From the NCBI RefSeq assembly GCF_014763045.1, contig NZ_JACTAG010000005.1:1-62415 (forward strand): DNA of 62,415 nucleotides, read 5' to 3'. The DNA is from Sulfitobacter aestuariivivens. GTDB lineage: Bacteria > Pseudomonadota > Alphaproteobacteria > Rhodobacterales > Rhodobacteraceae. The notes under the pieces were generated by a model that worked only from the letters and a program-made list of their open reading frames with translations, was not told the origin of the DNA and ran no database searches. Shown piece by piece: positions 53,160-62,131 of the stretch. The position numbers and the translations under genes are program-made. Within the stretch, counting starts at the first letter, position 1. Every line of letters begins with the position of its first letter.

Positions 53160-54470
53160 ATGCAAGAAGCCTATGTCATCGCCCTTTTCCTTTTCATCCT
53201 CTTTCTGCTTTTGGGTACCGGCGTCTGGGTTGGCCTTGCGCTGATCGGCGTGGCCTATGTCGGAATGGAGCTTTTTGCCTCTGGTCCCACAGGCGACCGG
53301 ATGGCCACAACCATCTGGAGCGCGTCCAGCAGCTGGACCCTGACCGCCCTGCCCCTGTTCATCTGGATGGGCGAGATATTATTTCGAACCCGATTATCCC
53401 AGGACATGTTCCGCGGGCTGGCCCCGTGGATGGCGCGCCTGCCCGGCGGGCTGGTGCATACCAATATCGTGGGCTGTACGGTCTTTGCCGCCGTGTCGGG
53501 ATCATCCGCCGCGACGCTGACGACGGTAGGCAAAATGTCGATCCCCGAGTTGCGCGCGCGCCAGTACCCCGAAAAAATGGTCATCGGCACACTGGCAGGT
53601 GCGGCCACGCTGGGCCTGATGATCCCGCCCTCGCTGACGTTGATCGTCTACGGTGTCACGATCAACGAAAGCATCATCAAGCTGTTCTTTGCGGGCGTCG
53701 TCCCGGGCCTCGTGCTGGCGGGCATGTTCATGGCCTATGTGGCGATCTATTCCTTCGTGGGTCGCGACTGGAAACCCGACGTCGAAACCGGCATGTCTTT
53801 CGCCGACAAGATGAAGAATTCGCGCTTCCTGATCCCTGTTATGTGCCTGATTGCAGCCGTCATCGGATCGATGTTCGCAGGCATTGCCACCGCAACCGAA
53901 GCGGCCGCCATCGGCGTCATCGGCGCGCTGGTGCTGGCTGCGCTGCAGGGCTCGCTTAACTGGTCAACCTTCACCGAAAGCCTGATGGGGGCCACCCGCA
54001 CCTCTGCCATGATCGCGCTGATCCTTGCCGGTGCGGCCTTTCTGTCGCTTGCGATGGGGTTCACCGGCCTGCCCCGCGCGCTGGCCGATGGCATCGCCGC
54101 CCTTGATCTCAGCCGGTTCCAGTTGCTGATGGTGCTACTGGTCTTTTACATCATCCTGGGCTGTTTCCTCGACGGTATCTCGTCGGTGGTCCTGACGATG
54201 GCCGTGGTAGAACCGATGGTGCGCGAAGCCGGGATCGACATGATCTGGTTCGGCATCTTCATCGTCGTCGTCGTTGAAATGGCGCAGATCACACCGCCCA
54301 TCGGGTTTAACCTGTTCGTGCTGCAAGGCATGACCGATCACGAGATGTCGTTCATCGCGCGCGCCGCGATCCCGATGTTCCTGATCATGGTGCTGATGGT
54401 CTTTGTGTTGATCTGGTTCCCGGAACTGGCCACCTGGCTTCCCGATAACGTGCGACAAGCGCCGGGCTAG
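53160..54470 (+). CDS. TRAP transporter large permease (DctM family)
   Basis: This 436-residue protein has about 12 membrane helices. Family features include GVWVGLALIGVAYVG, LPLFIWMGEILFRTRLSQDM, VSGSSAATLTTVGKMSIPEL, GTLAGAATLGLMIPPSLTLI, and EMAQITPPIGFNLFVLQGMT near the end. It translocates the solute using the sodium gradient. ATG 53160 is chosen over the longer frame because the latter lies inside dctQ. The final TAG shares the palindrome CTAG with the stop of the convergent response-regulator gene. Confidence 0.93.
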   Translation: MQEAYVIALFLFILFLLLGTGVWVGLALIGVAYVGMELFASGPTGDRMATTIWSASSSWTLTALPLFIWMGEILFRTRLSQDMFRGLAPWMARLPGGLVHTNIVGCTVFAAVSGSSAATLTTVGKMSIPELRARQYPEKMVIGTLAGAATLGLMIPPSLTLIVYGVTINESIIKLFFAGVVPGLVLAGMFMAYVAIYSFVGRDWKPDVETGMSFADKMKNSRFLIPVMCLIAAVIGSMFAGIATATEAAAIGVIGALVLAALQGSLNWSTFTESLMGATRTSAMIALILAGAAFLSLAMGFTGLPRALADGIAALDLSRFQLLMVLLVFYIILGCFLDGISSVVLTMAVVEPMVREAGIDMIWFGIFIVVVVEMAQITPPIGFNLFVLQGMTDHEMSFIARAAIPMFLIMVLMVFVLIWFPELATWLPDNVRQAPG

Positions 54471-54835
54471 ACCGTCTGTCGCTGCAGCGCATCCGCAAGC
54501 TTTTGTGTCAGTTGCGCAAGCGAAAAAGGCTTGTCCAGAAAGTGATATTCGTCCCGCGCCAGACTGATCGCAGCGCTGCTGTTCCCTGATGCAAAAACAA
54601 CACAGGTCCCTTTTTCTACGAGCATTTCACCCAGCTCCAGACTTGTCTGACCGCGATCCACATTGATGTCGAGCAGCGCCAGATCAAAGGTGGTTTCCGC
54701 AACCAGATCTTCTGCGCGCTGCAACCGCGATACTGCTTCGACCGAAGAAAATCCAAGTTCTTCAAGGTGTTCACTTGTATCAAGCGCCACAAGTGGTTCA
54801 TCTTCCAGATACAGGATTTTCAATCCCTCAAACAT
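54467..54835 (-). CDS. Single-domain response regulator
   Basis: This receiver-only protein of about 122 residues has the acidic pair LYLEDEP (residues 9-15), the phospho-acceptor Asp in LALLDINVD (Asp 56), Ser in VFASGN and Lys in FLDKPFS. It has no output domain. It lies just after the hybrid kinase gene and probably receives phosphate from it. ATG 54835 is chosen; a GTG at 54856 would overlap the kinase gene by 14 bases and is possible. It is convergent with the TRAP operon. Confidence 0.88.
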   Translation of the reverse strand: MFEGLKILYLEDEPLVALDTSEHLEELGFSSVEAVSRLQRAEDLVAETTFDLALLDINVDRGQTSLELGEMLVEKGTCVVFASGNSSAAISLARDEYHFLDKPFSLAQLTQKLADALQRQTV

Positions 54836-54842
54836 GCGGCAT

Positions 54843-57800
54843 TCATCCAACGACACCCGTCACCTCTTCGAAAGCTATTTCGATAACAACCTTCAGTCCG
54901 TCTGGTTCCCAATTTCGTGTCACTTTTCCGCTTAAGTTGCCTTCAATTGTAGAGTTGATCAGCTGCGTGCCAAAACCCTTGCGATCCGATGCCGTTACCG
55001 CAGGGCCGCCGGTTTCGACCCATTCCAAGCGTAACCGATCGTTCGTCGCATCCGTGATCCGCGACCATGACACCGAAACATGGCCATCGGGGCTGGTGAA
55101 TGCCCCGTATTTCGCGGCATTGGTTGCCAGTTCGTGAATGGCCATGCCGATGGATACCGTCGCCTCGGACGTCACATGTATCTCGGGCCCCGACAGGGTG
55201 ACGCGTTCTGCGCCGTACACATCAATCGTTTCCGGCGCGATGATGTTTGCCAGGCTGGCCGATGACCAGGTTTCAGCAGTCAGCAGGGCATGCGTGTTCG
55301 CCAAACCGTTGATCCGCTTGGTCAGTGTGTCGAACACCTGCTTGTCGGTCGTCGCCTCACGCCCCGCACGATTGACCAGCGCATTGACGTTCGACAGCAT
55401 ATTCTTGACCCGGTGTTCCAGCTCTCCCATGATCTGGCGCAGATTGTCCGCTACCTCTACTTGCTCGGTGATTTCGAGCACGTGGACAGAAACGCCAGCG
55501 ACTTCCCCACCCCTGTAATACGGCACCCAATCGCTTTTCCAGACTCGCGCGACATCGGGTTCATTTTGCGTATGGCCATAGACCGGCTCGGCCAAAATCG
55601 GCTCTCCGGTTTCCAGAACCCGCCGGACCAGCGCCTCGGTATGGTCTGCAACGGCAGGAATAATTTCGCGGATTGTTCGACCGATGTGACGGTCAAGAGG
55701 GACGCCGTTGATCTCTGCCAGTTTCTGATTGGCCCGCAGATATCTCATGTCCTTGTCGATCAGCGTCATCGCCATCGGGCTTGTGGCATAGATCTGTTCG
55801 ACCTCCTCCATCTGGTCTTCGGCGACGGCTTTGGCCTCGTCCGCGGCCTGAATGGCGTCGCGCAGTTCGGTCACATCCTGCAGGGTGAACACAGCGCCCC
55901 GGCTTTGCCCACCGTCCGGCGAATAGGGCATCACACGCACAGACAGATGAATGTCCCCGTCCTTGCTTTCGAATTCTTCTTCGCGCTCTCTAAGGTCTTC
56001 GACGGTCTGCCGGCACAGCTCCAGCAATTTGTCCTGATCAACTTCGGCATTCAAATCGACCAGCGGACGGCCGATGTCATTTGGCCCGAAACGAAAATAT
56101 TCTTCGGCTTCGGGGGTAAAGCGCAGCAAATTCAGCTCGGAATCAAGGAACACGGTCGGCACGCGCGCGCTTTGCACAAAATTGCTCAGGTCGATATTCG
56201 CCTGGTTCAGCTCCCGCAGCTTTTCCTGCAACTCATCATTGATGGTGGTCAGTTCCTCGTTGGCCGACTGAAGCTCTTCGTTCATCGACATCATTTCTTC
56301 GTTCGAGCTTTTCAGCTCCTCGTTTGATGTCTCAAGCTCTTCGACGGTGGTGCGGACTTCTTGCTTGGCGTCATCCAGTTCGGATTCCAACTGGCGCATA
56401 TAGGTGTCCTGATGGCTGGCCAATTCCCCGTCAACGGACGGGCGCGCATCCAGCAATTGCAAATTGTCCCGGATCACATACAACACGCCGCCATCGTCCA
56501 TCCGCCGCGCTGAGACCACCAGCCGTTGCTTGACCCCGGCGATTTCGCCCTGAAAATCGAATTCGCTGGTATCGCCAGGCGTCGCTTTGATGCGGGCCGC
56601 ACGTCGGAACGTCGCTTCAAGTGCGGGCGCCACGAAGTTGAACAAATTGGTGCTGATCTTGCCGCTGCGCACCGCAAGGTAGCGCGCAGCACTCTCGGAC
56701 GAAAAGGTCACATTGCCTTCGGCATCAACCAGCAGATGCGCAGGCGCATATTCATCCAGTATAACGCGTTCTGTGTCGCTTAGCTGTGACGGGTTCCGGG
56801 CCGTGTCCGGCGTGCTGGCGGGCCGGTTCAAGACCGCACCCGACAGACTGCCCAGGTTCAGCGGACGCGCCTGCCCGGCCATTCTGCGAAAAATGCGCGC
56901 ACGGGCAGCGGTTTCGTGGAAATACTGGGAAATAGACTTGGGATTTTCACTGGGCCCCAGGAACAGATACCCCTTTTCGCGCAACGCATAGTGAAACACA
57001 CGGCTGGTCACGTCTTGCAGGGAATCCTTGAGATAGATCAGCACATTGCGGCACGACACCAGATCAACCTTGGAAAACGGCGGGTCCTTGATGAAGCTGT
57101 GGCGCGAAAACCGGACCATTTCGCGCAATTGCGGACCCACTTCATAGCCATCCGCAATGGGCCTGAAATACCGCTCAAGCAGATCCACGGGCACACTGTC
57201 GACAATCGTGTCAGGATACCGCCCTGCGCGGGCGGTGCGCAGCGCCTGTTCGTCGATATCCGTGCCAAAGATCACGACCTTGCACTGCTTATTCAGGCGG
57301 TTGATTTCCTCGTCCACCAGCATCCCAATGGAATAGGCTTCCTCACCCGTCGAACATCCCGCCACCCAGATCCGCAACTCTCCGTGTTCGGGGGTGTCTT
57401 CTACCAGATCGGGGATGACTTCCTTTTTCATGACCTCGAAATGTTCAGGATCACGGAAAAAGCTGGTGACGTTGATCAGCAGATCGCGAAACAGCATGTC
57501 TGCTTCTTTTTTGTTCTCTACGATGAATTTGAGGTAATCATTGGCCTCAATCATGTTCAGAACAGACATTCGCACCGCCACGCGCCGCAACATCGTGGCA
57601 TCCTTGTAGTCGGCGAAATCATGGCCCGTGCGGAACCGCACGTGCCGCAGGATGCGACCGAGAAATTCCTCATCCGATCCGAAACCGCCCTCACCGTCGC
57701 CGCGCAGATTGAAGTAATCGCGCACAACATCAATGATCTCTTCGGCATTGCTGACAACATCGGCACCGCTGAGATCCAGCACCGATTGCGGCATCCCGTC

Positions 57801-58286
57801 ATACTTGGCCTGCTTGGGTTCCTGCACCAGAACCAGCCCGCCTGCCCCCTTGATCTCGCGCGCGCCGTTGGCGCCATCGCTCCCGGTGCCCGACAACACC
57901 ACCGCCACTGCATGTTCGCCGTGCTCTTTTGCAAGGCTCTTGAAGAACCGGTCGATCGGGCGGCGCAGTCCACGCGGAGAGTCAAATTCCGCCAGTTTCA
58001 GGGTCAGACCATCCATTTCCATCTCGTACCCGGGCGGCATCAGATAGATATGCCCCGGTTCGATCGTCATGCCGTTCTTGACACTGTGCACCGGCGACTT
58101 GGTCCGCGCCGCGACAAGTTCGGGCATCAGGCTCTCGTGATCGGGGTCCAGATGCTGGATCAGGACAAGGGCCAAATTGTGTTCATCGGGCAAACCCGCT
58201 AAAAGCTGACGGAAGGCTTCAAGACCCCCCGCCGACGCGCCGATCCCGACCACAAGCTGAGACGAAGTACTTTGCATTTGGGGCAT
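54843..58286 (-). CDS. CheB/CheR-PAS-HWE hybrid histidine kinase
   Basis: This 1147-residue protein has, in order: a CheB methylesterase domain (1-190) with Ser 18 in GASAGG, His 45 and Asp 137; a CheR methyltransferase domain (210-475; AGCSTGEEAYSIG); a PAS-like segment (510-620); a coiled coil (635-705; SNEELKSSNEEMMSMNEELQ); two PAS segments (708-812 and 830-945); an HWE-type kinase core with His 958 in ELEHRVKNML; and an ATPase domain with HELATNAAKYGAF at 1051 and WVE at 1089-1091, the residues that name the HWE group. No membrane segment: cytoplasmic. It is coupled to a receiver gene downstream and divergent from a LOV gene 57 bp away. Confidence 0.93.
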   Translation of the reverse strand: MPQMQSTSSQLVVGIGASAGGLEAFRQLLAGLPDEHNLALVLIQHLDPDHESLMPELVAARTKSPVHSVKNGMTIEPGHIYLMPPGYEMEMDGLTLKLAEFDSPRGLRRPIDRFFKSLAKEHGEHAVAVVLSGTGSDGANGAREIKGAGGLVLVQEPKQAKYDGMPQSVLDLSGADVVSNAEEIIDVVRDYFNLRGDGEGGFGSDEEFLGRILRHVRFRTGHDFADYKDATMLRRVAVRMSVLNMIEANDYLKFIVENKKEADMLFRDLLINVTSFFRDPEHFEVMKKEVIPDLVEDTPEHGELRIWVAGCSTGEEAYSIGMLVDEEINRLNKQCKVVIFGTDIDEQALRTARAGRYPDTIVDSVPVDLLERYFRPIADGYEVGPQLREMVRFSRHSFIKDPPFSKVDLVSCRNVLIYLKDSLQDVTSRVFHYALREKGYLFLGPSENPKSISQYFHETAARARIFRRMAGQARPLNLGSLSGAVLNRPASTPDTARNPSQLSDTERVILDEYAPAHLLVDAEGNVTFSSESAARYLAVRSGKISTNLFNFVAPALEATFRRAARIKATPGDTSEFDFQGEIAGVKQRLVVSARRMDDGGVLYVIRDNLQLLDARPSVDGELASHQDTYMRQLESELDDAKQEVRTTVEELETSNEELKSSNEEMMSMNEELQSANEELTTINDELQEKLRELNQANIDLSNFVQSARVPTVFLDSELNLLRFTPEAEEYFRFGPNDIGRPLVDLNAEVDQDKLLELCRQTVEDLREREEEFESKDGDIHLSVRVMPYSPDGGQSRGAVFTLQDVTELRDAIQAADEAKAVAEDQMEEVEQIYATSPMAMTLIDKDMRYLRANQKLAEINGVPLDRHIGRTIREIIPAVADHTEALVRRVLETGEPILAEPVYGHTQNEPDVARVWKSDWVPYYRGGEVAGVSVHVLEITEQVEVADNLRQIMGELEHRVKNMLSNVNALVNRAGREATTDKQVFDTLTKRINGLANTHALLTAETWSSASLANIIAPETIDVYGAERVTLSGPEIHVTSEATVSIGMAIHELATNAAKYGAFTSPDGHVSVSWSRITDATNDRLRLEWVETGGPAVTASDRKGFGTQLINSTIEGNLSGKVTRNWEPDGLKVVIEIAFEEVTGVVG

Positions 58287-58343
58287 ACGAAAAAACAGAT
58301 ATCCAAGGGGAATTTCTGTGGAAATTAGAGTAGCAGGTCTTTG

Positions 58344-58907
58344 ATGGCAAACAGCAAACTCGACTTTAGCTCACTTGACGCCACGTTGGATCGCGTGCCG
58401 CACGCGCTCACCGTCTCGGACGTGTCTGAACCCGATCATCCGCTGGTCTATATGAACGCCGCCTTTCGTGCGCTGACGGGCTATTCGGATAGCCATTTGG
58501 GCGAAAACTGCCGGTTTCTGCAGGGTGATCTGGAAAACGACGAAGCCCGCGCTGAAATCAGACTGGCGCTTGAGGAAAAACGGCGCACGCAGGTCATTTT
58601 GAACAACCGCCGCAAGGACGGCACGCAGTTTTTCAACCTTCTGCTGCTTGAACCCATCAAAAACCCGGAAGGGTCGCGGCAGCTTGTCCTGGGCGGGCAG
58701 TTCGAACTGACGCCCGACGAAAAACAAGAGATCACTGACAACGGCACCACCGTTTTTCCGCCCAGCATGTCCGGCGCCGTCGCGCGCGCGCTCGAGCTGC
58801 GCATTGAACGGCGGCGCATTGCGGCCACATCCGCGGTGCAGTTGCTGCAATCGTGGCAAACCCTGCAAATCATCTCGGACAGACGCGCCGGCAACCCTAA
58901 GACGTGA
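58344..58907 (+). CDS. Short LOV-domain blue-light receptor
   Basis: This 187-residue protein is essentially one LOV domain (about 12-125) with a helical C-terminal extension. It has NAAFRALTGYSDSHLGENC then RFLQ, with Cys 56 the adduct-forming cysteine. The FMN contacts Asn 88 (LNNRRKDG), Asn 98 (QFFN) and Gln 119 (GGQFEL) are all present. Short LOV proteins of this kind are known from Rhodobacter sphaeroides and Dinoroseobacter shibae. It lacks an output domain, so signalling should go through dimer changes or a partner; the divergent HWE kinase is the obvious candidate. ATG 58344 is chosen. The stop overlaps the convergent ATPase gene. Confidence 0.9.
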   Translation: MANSKLDFSSLDATLDRVPHALTVSDVSEPDHPLVYMNAAFRALTGYSDSHLGENCRFLQGDLENDEARAEIRLALEEKRRTQVILNNRRKDGTQFFNLLLLEPIKNPEGSRQLVLGGQFELTPDEKQEITDNGTTVFPPSMSGAVARALELRIERRRIAATSAVQLLQSWQTLQIISDRRAGNPKT

Positions 58908-60078
58908 CCGCAGCGCGCAGGCGCGCCATGGCATCCGCCAACGGCAGGGCCCGCACGCCCCCCTCTCCCGGCACCTCGCGATCGCCTGCATAGACCAGCA
59001 ACCGCGCCGCCACGCCCAGATCATTCGCTGCAATATGGAACCCGCGCGTCACCTTGGGACGTGTCGTGCGCTTGATCTCGATCGCCCAAAGCTGCTGGTC
59101 GGGCAAGCGCAGGATCAGATCAATCTCGGCCCCCGCGGCAGAGCGATAGAAACTGGCCTGCGTTCCGCGCGGGGCAGCCGCAATCAGGTTCTCGATGCAA
59201 AACCCTTCCCAGGATCCGCCCACCACCGGATGACCCAGCAGCGCCTCGACCGTCCCAAGCCCCAACAGCGCGTGGGTCAGCCCGGCATCGCGAATGAAAA
59301 CCTTGGGCGATTTGACCAGACGCTTGCCCGCATTCGCATGCCAGGGCGGCAAACGGCGCACCAGCATCAGATCAACCAACAGATCAAGATACCGCGCCAC
59401 GCTTTGCCCCGAGACCCCCAGCCCCGCCGCAATCCGCGCCGCATTCAGCACGCCGCCCTGCTCGTGCGCCAGCATGGTCCAGAACCGCCGCAGCGTCTCT
59501 GCCGGAATGCGCAGGCCAAACGACGGGATGTCGCGTTCCAGATAGGTCCGTATGAAATCCTCGCGCCACCGCAGGCTGTCGCGGTCGGACGGGGCCAGAA
59601 AACCATCCGGAAATCCCCCGCGCAGCCACAGCGTCTGCTGCGCCCCCTGCCCCACTTCATCCAGCACAAAGGGCGTCAATTCATGATAGCTTACCCGCCC
59701 GGCCAGGGATTCAGCGCTCTGACGCAACAATGCGTCCGACGCGGACCCCAACAGCAGAAATTGCCCGGTGCGGTGCCCTGCCCGGCGCCGTCTGTCGATC
59801 TGTCCACGCAGCGCACTGAACAATCCGGGCATCAACTGCACTTCGTCGATCACCACCAGCCGGCCCACCTGTTCATCCAGGTAAAGATCGGCCTCTGCCA
59901 GCACGTGCCTGTCTCCGGGCCGCTCCATGTCCAGATAGACCGCGTCGCGCGCGTCTGCGATGTCTTGCGCCAGCGTCGTTTTGCCGACCTGCCGAGGGCC
60001 CAACAGGACAACGCCCGCCTGCGTATCCAGCGCGCGTTCCAGATCTGCATGGTCATTCCGACGTATCATACCTTGCAT
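58897..60078 (-). CDS. DUF4143 AAA-type ATPase
   Basis: This protein of about 393 residues has Walker A GVVLLGPRQVGKTTLAQDIA near residue 20, Walker B GRLVVIDEVQLMPGLFSALR, sensor region QFLLLGSASDALLRQ, and a C-terminal DUF4143 domain with a nuclease-like core (GAEIDLILRLPDQQLWAIEI then K). This AAA14/DUF4143 family is widespread on mobile DNA and has no settled function. Start may be 60078 or 60069. It overlaps the end of the LOV gene by 11 bp, tail to tail. Confidence 0.87.
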   Translation of the reverse strand: MQGMIRRNDHADLERALDTQAGVVLLGPRQVGKTTLAQDIADARDAVYLDMERPGDRHVLAEADLYLDEQVGRLVVIDEVQLMPGLFSALRGQIDRRRRAGHRTGQFLLLGSASDALLRQSAESLAGRVSYHELTPFVLDEVGQGAQQTLWLRGGFPDGFLAPSDRDSLRWREDFIRTYLERDIPSFGLRIPAETLRRFWTMLAHEQGGVLNAARIAAGLGVSGQSVARYLDLLVDLMLVRRLPPWHANAGKRLVKSPKVFIRDAGLTHALLGLGTVEALLGHPVVGGSWEGFCIENLIAAAPRGTQASFYRSAAGAEIDLILRLPDQQLWAIEIKRTTRPKVTRGFHIAANDLGVAARLLVYAGDREVPGEGGVRALPLADAMARLRAAVTS

Positions 60079-60660
60079 TTATGCCATCAGATAGAAGATT
60101 TGCAAGTTTTTGATGGTCAGTCTCACCAATTAGCAAGGGCTATTCCCCACAATACCGCCGCACACCGTCGGCCGCGATACAGCATCCGACGCATGCGCCC
60201 GCTGGCCGGGTATGTCCGCCGTCTATCCTCCAAAACCAATCGACGCACCCGGTCCGCCTGCGAAAATCCTTAAACCTGTGATAATCGGGCCAAAGCCACC
60301 GCAGATCACTGTCAAAAGCGCGCGTTGGTATAACAAATGTTAAACCACCCAGGCTGGACCGGCTGCATCTTTTCAAGCCGTCGCTATGTCCAAAGGTATC
60401 CGCACGGGAATCCTGATCATCGTAAAGACTAGTTTGCCAGCATCCCGCCACCCTCAACCCCCAATTGCGCGCGCAACAATACCGCCGTCAGGGTCGCATT
60501 CCACCCGACCTTGTGAACAATCCAATCCGGGCACGCGCCGTTGGGCGGGGGATATAGCACATAACCTCTGCAGAACGCGCTGCGTGGCAAAAAAGGCTTT
60601 GAAACCGTAGGGCTATACAGCACAGTACCGCCAAAGCATAGTTTGACGATGGAGATTTGA
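60079..60660. other. Intergenic region between two ATPase genes
   Basis: These 582 bp lie between the divergent DUF4143 gene and the AAA+ gene, so they must hold both promoters. Frames in it look like chance. No strong palindrome, repeat or RNA fold was found by eye. Confidence 0.4.
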
Positions 60661-61938
60661 GTGGACCTTTTTGAATACGACGCCCCTCCCCGCACAGTAG
60701 AAGAGACCGGGCTTACCACCAGCTTTCTGATCGGTCTGGCCACCAAGGTCTTTTACGAAGGCGGCACATTGACACCCGCAGAAGTCGGTGAGGTCGTCAA
60801 ATTGCCCCGCATCGTCTGCCGTCAGCTGATCAACGAAATGGTATCGCTGAACTTGTTGGAATCCCAGGGCCTCGAATCCGAAGATATCAAATCCGACATT
60901 CGCTATTCACTGACCGATGCGGGCCACAAATGGGCGCTTGAGGCGATGATGGCCTCGCAATATGTGGGCCCTGCCCCGGTCACCTTCGAACGCTTCTGCA
61001 AGCAAATCGAACGCCAGTCTATCAACCACGAGGAAATCCACCGCTCCGAACTGGAAGACGCTCTGAGCCATCTTGTTATTCCCAGGCACATGATGTCACA
61101 GCTTGGCCCAGCCGCGAATTCCGGCCGATCCATCCTGCTGTACGGTGAGCCCGGCAACGGCAAGACCTCCATTGCAGAGGCGCTTGGCAAGTCCTTCAAA
61201 GACGTCATCTTCATGCCGCATGCGACCATCGTCGGGAACCAGATCATTCGCTTCTTTGACGAAACCCTGCACGAGGTGGCTGAATTGCCCGAAGGCGCGA
61301 CCAAGCTGGATACCCGCTGGGTCCCCTGCCACAGGCCCGTGGTGATCTCGGGCGGCGAACTGACGCTCGACATGCTGGATCTGCGGTTTGAGGCAACCTC
61401 GCGTTTCTACGAAGCGCCCATGCACCTCAAGGCGCTCGGTGGCGTGTTCGTCCTCGATGACTTTGGCCGGCAGGTTTCCACGCCGCAGGAATTCCTCAAC
61501 CGCTGGATTGTGCCTTTGGAAAAAGGCTTCGACATCATGTCGCTTCACACGGGGAAAAAATTTACCATCCCCTTCGATCAGCTTGTCGTTTTCTCCTCCA
61601 ACATGATCCCCGAAGAACTGGGCGACGGCGCCGCGTTGCGTCGGATCTATTTCAAAATTATGGTGCCCTCCCCGACCCGCGAAGAATACGTTCAGATCTT
61701 TTCCGATGCCTGCAACGAGCGCGGCATCGAATTCAAGCCAGACGTGGTCAATACCTTCTTTGATCAGCAATACGAAGCCAAAGACATCGTCACCTCCGGT
61801 GCTCATCCTGGCTTTCTGCTTCAGCATGTCAAAGCTATCTGCCGGTACCTCGACCGCGATGCGGAACTGACCGTGGATTTGCTGGAAATCGCCTGGAAAA
61901 ACGTTGCCAAATCCAAGCGGCGGGATGCGATCGGATAA
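60661..61938 (+). CDS. AAA+ ATPase with N-terminal winged helix
   Basis: This 425-residue protein starts at GTG 60661. Residues 15-95 look like a winged helix (GGTLTPAEVGEVVKLPRIVC, LINEMVSLNLLESQG). The AAA+ core has Walker A ILLYGEPGNGKTSIAEALGK (about 157-176), a Walker B-like GVFVLDDFGRQ, sensor 1 QLVVFSSNMIPE and an Arg-rich ALRRIYFK. I recall similar ATPases near Flp/tad genes but cannot confirm a link. It ends two bases before a parS-like palindrome, which places it last before the second replicon's repC stump. Confidence 0.8.
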   Translation: MDLFEYDAPPRTVEETGLTTSFLIGLATKVFYEGGTLTPAEVGEVVKLPRIVCRQLINEMVSLNLLESQGLESEDIKSDIRYSLTDAGHKWALEAMMASQYVGPAPVTFERFCKQIERQSINHEEIHRSELEDALSHLVIPRHMMSQLGPAANSGRSILLYGEPGNGKTSIAEALGKSFKDVIFMPHATIVGNQIIRFFDETLHEVAELPEGATKLDTRWVPCHRPVVISGGELTLDMLDLRFEATSRFYEAPMHLKALGGVFVLDDFGRQVSTPQEFLNRWIVPLEKGFDIMSLHTGKKFTIPFDQLVVFSSNMIPEELGDGAALRRIYFKIMVPSPTREEYVQIFSDACNERGIEFKPDVVNTFFDQQYEAKDIVTSGAHPGFLLQHVKAICRYLDRDAELTVDLLEIAWKNVAKSKRRDAIG

Positions 61939-61939
61939 A

Positions 61940-61991
61940 GTTGACAGCTGTCAACCACGCAGCGCACGGTGAAAAGTTGACAGCTGTCAAC
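61940..61991. repeat. Second pair of parS-like palindromes
   Basis: GTTGACAGCTGTCAAC occurs at 61940-61955 and 61976-61991; the second copy extends to a perfect 22-bp palindrome at 61973-61994. It fits the GTT-N4-GC-N4-AAC form of repABC partition sites and differs from the GTCCACCGCGGTGGAC pair at 7780-7905. It lies just past the 3' end of a repC remnant, the same place as the pair after the intact repC. Confidence 0.7.
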
Positions 61992-61998
61992 TTTACCA

Positions 61999-62130
61999 TC
62001 ACGCCACAACCTTTTGCCCATTCAACAAAGCCATCACCATCGGACCGGGCGAAAACGCCCCCTCCTCTGCCTTCTGGCTCAAGGCCCTTAGATATCCGCC
62101 GTGGCTCTGGATCGCGGTGAACCGTTGCAG
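61999..62130 (-). pseudogene. repC: 3' remnant of a second repC gene
   Basis: About 43 codons read LQRFTAIQSHGGYLRALSQK then AEEGAFSPGPMVMALLNGQK and a stop at 61999. This aligns with the end of the intact RepC in this window (IRDFGAYFHSITLGQKQNQF then DPLALIKRL). The upstream part is cut by the IS6 copy at 62131. Together with the palindromes just downstream of its stop, it is the tail of another repABC operon of a different partition type. Confidence 0.7.
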
Positions 62131-62131
62131 G

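Noticed and set aside
56916..58202. 428-codon plus-strand frame opposite the CheB/CheR kinase
   Set aside because: It covers the conserved CheB and CheR motifs on the other strand; composition is typical of a shadow frame.
58804..60273. 489-codon plus-strand frame opposite the DUF4143 ATPase
   Set aside because: Rich in Arg, Gln, His and Pro and opposite clear Walker motifs; not a gene.
60140..60457. Minus-strand 105-codon frame in the ATPase intergenic region
   Set aside because: No Shine-Dalgarno and no family resemblance; probably chance in GC-rich DNA.
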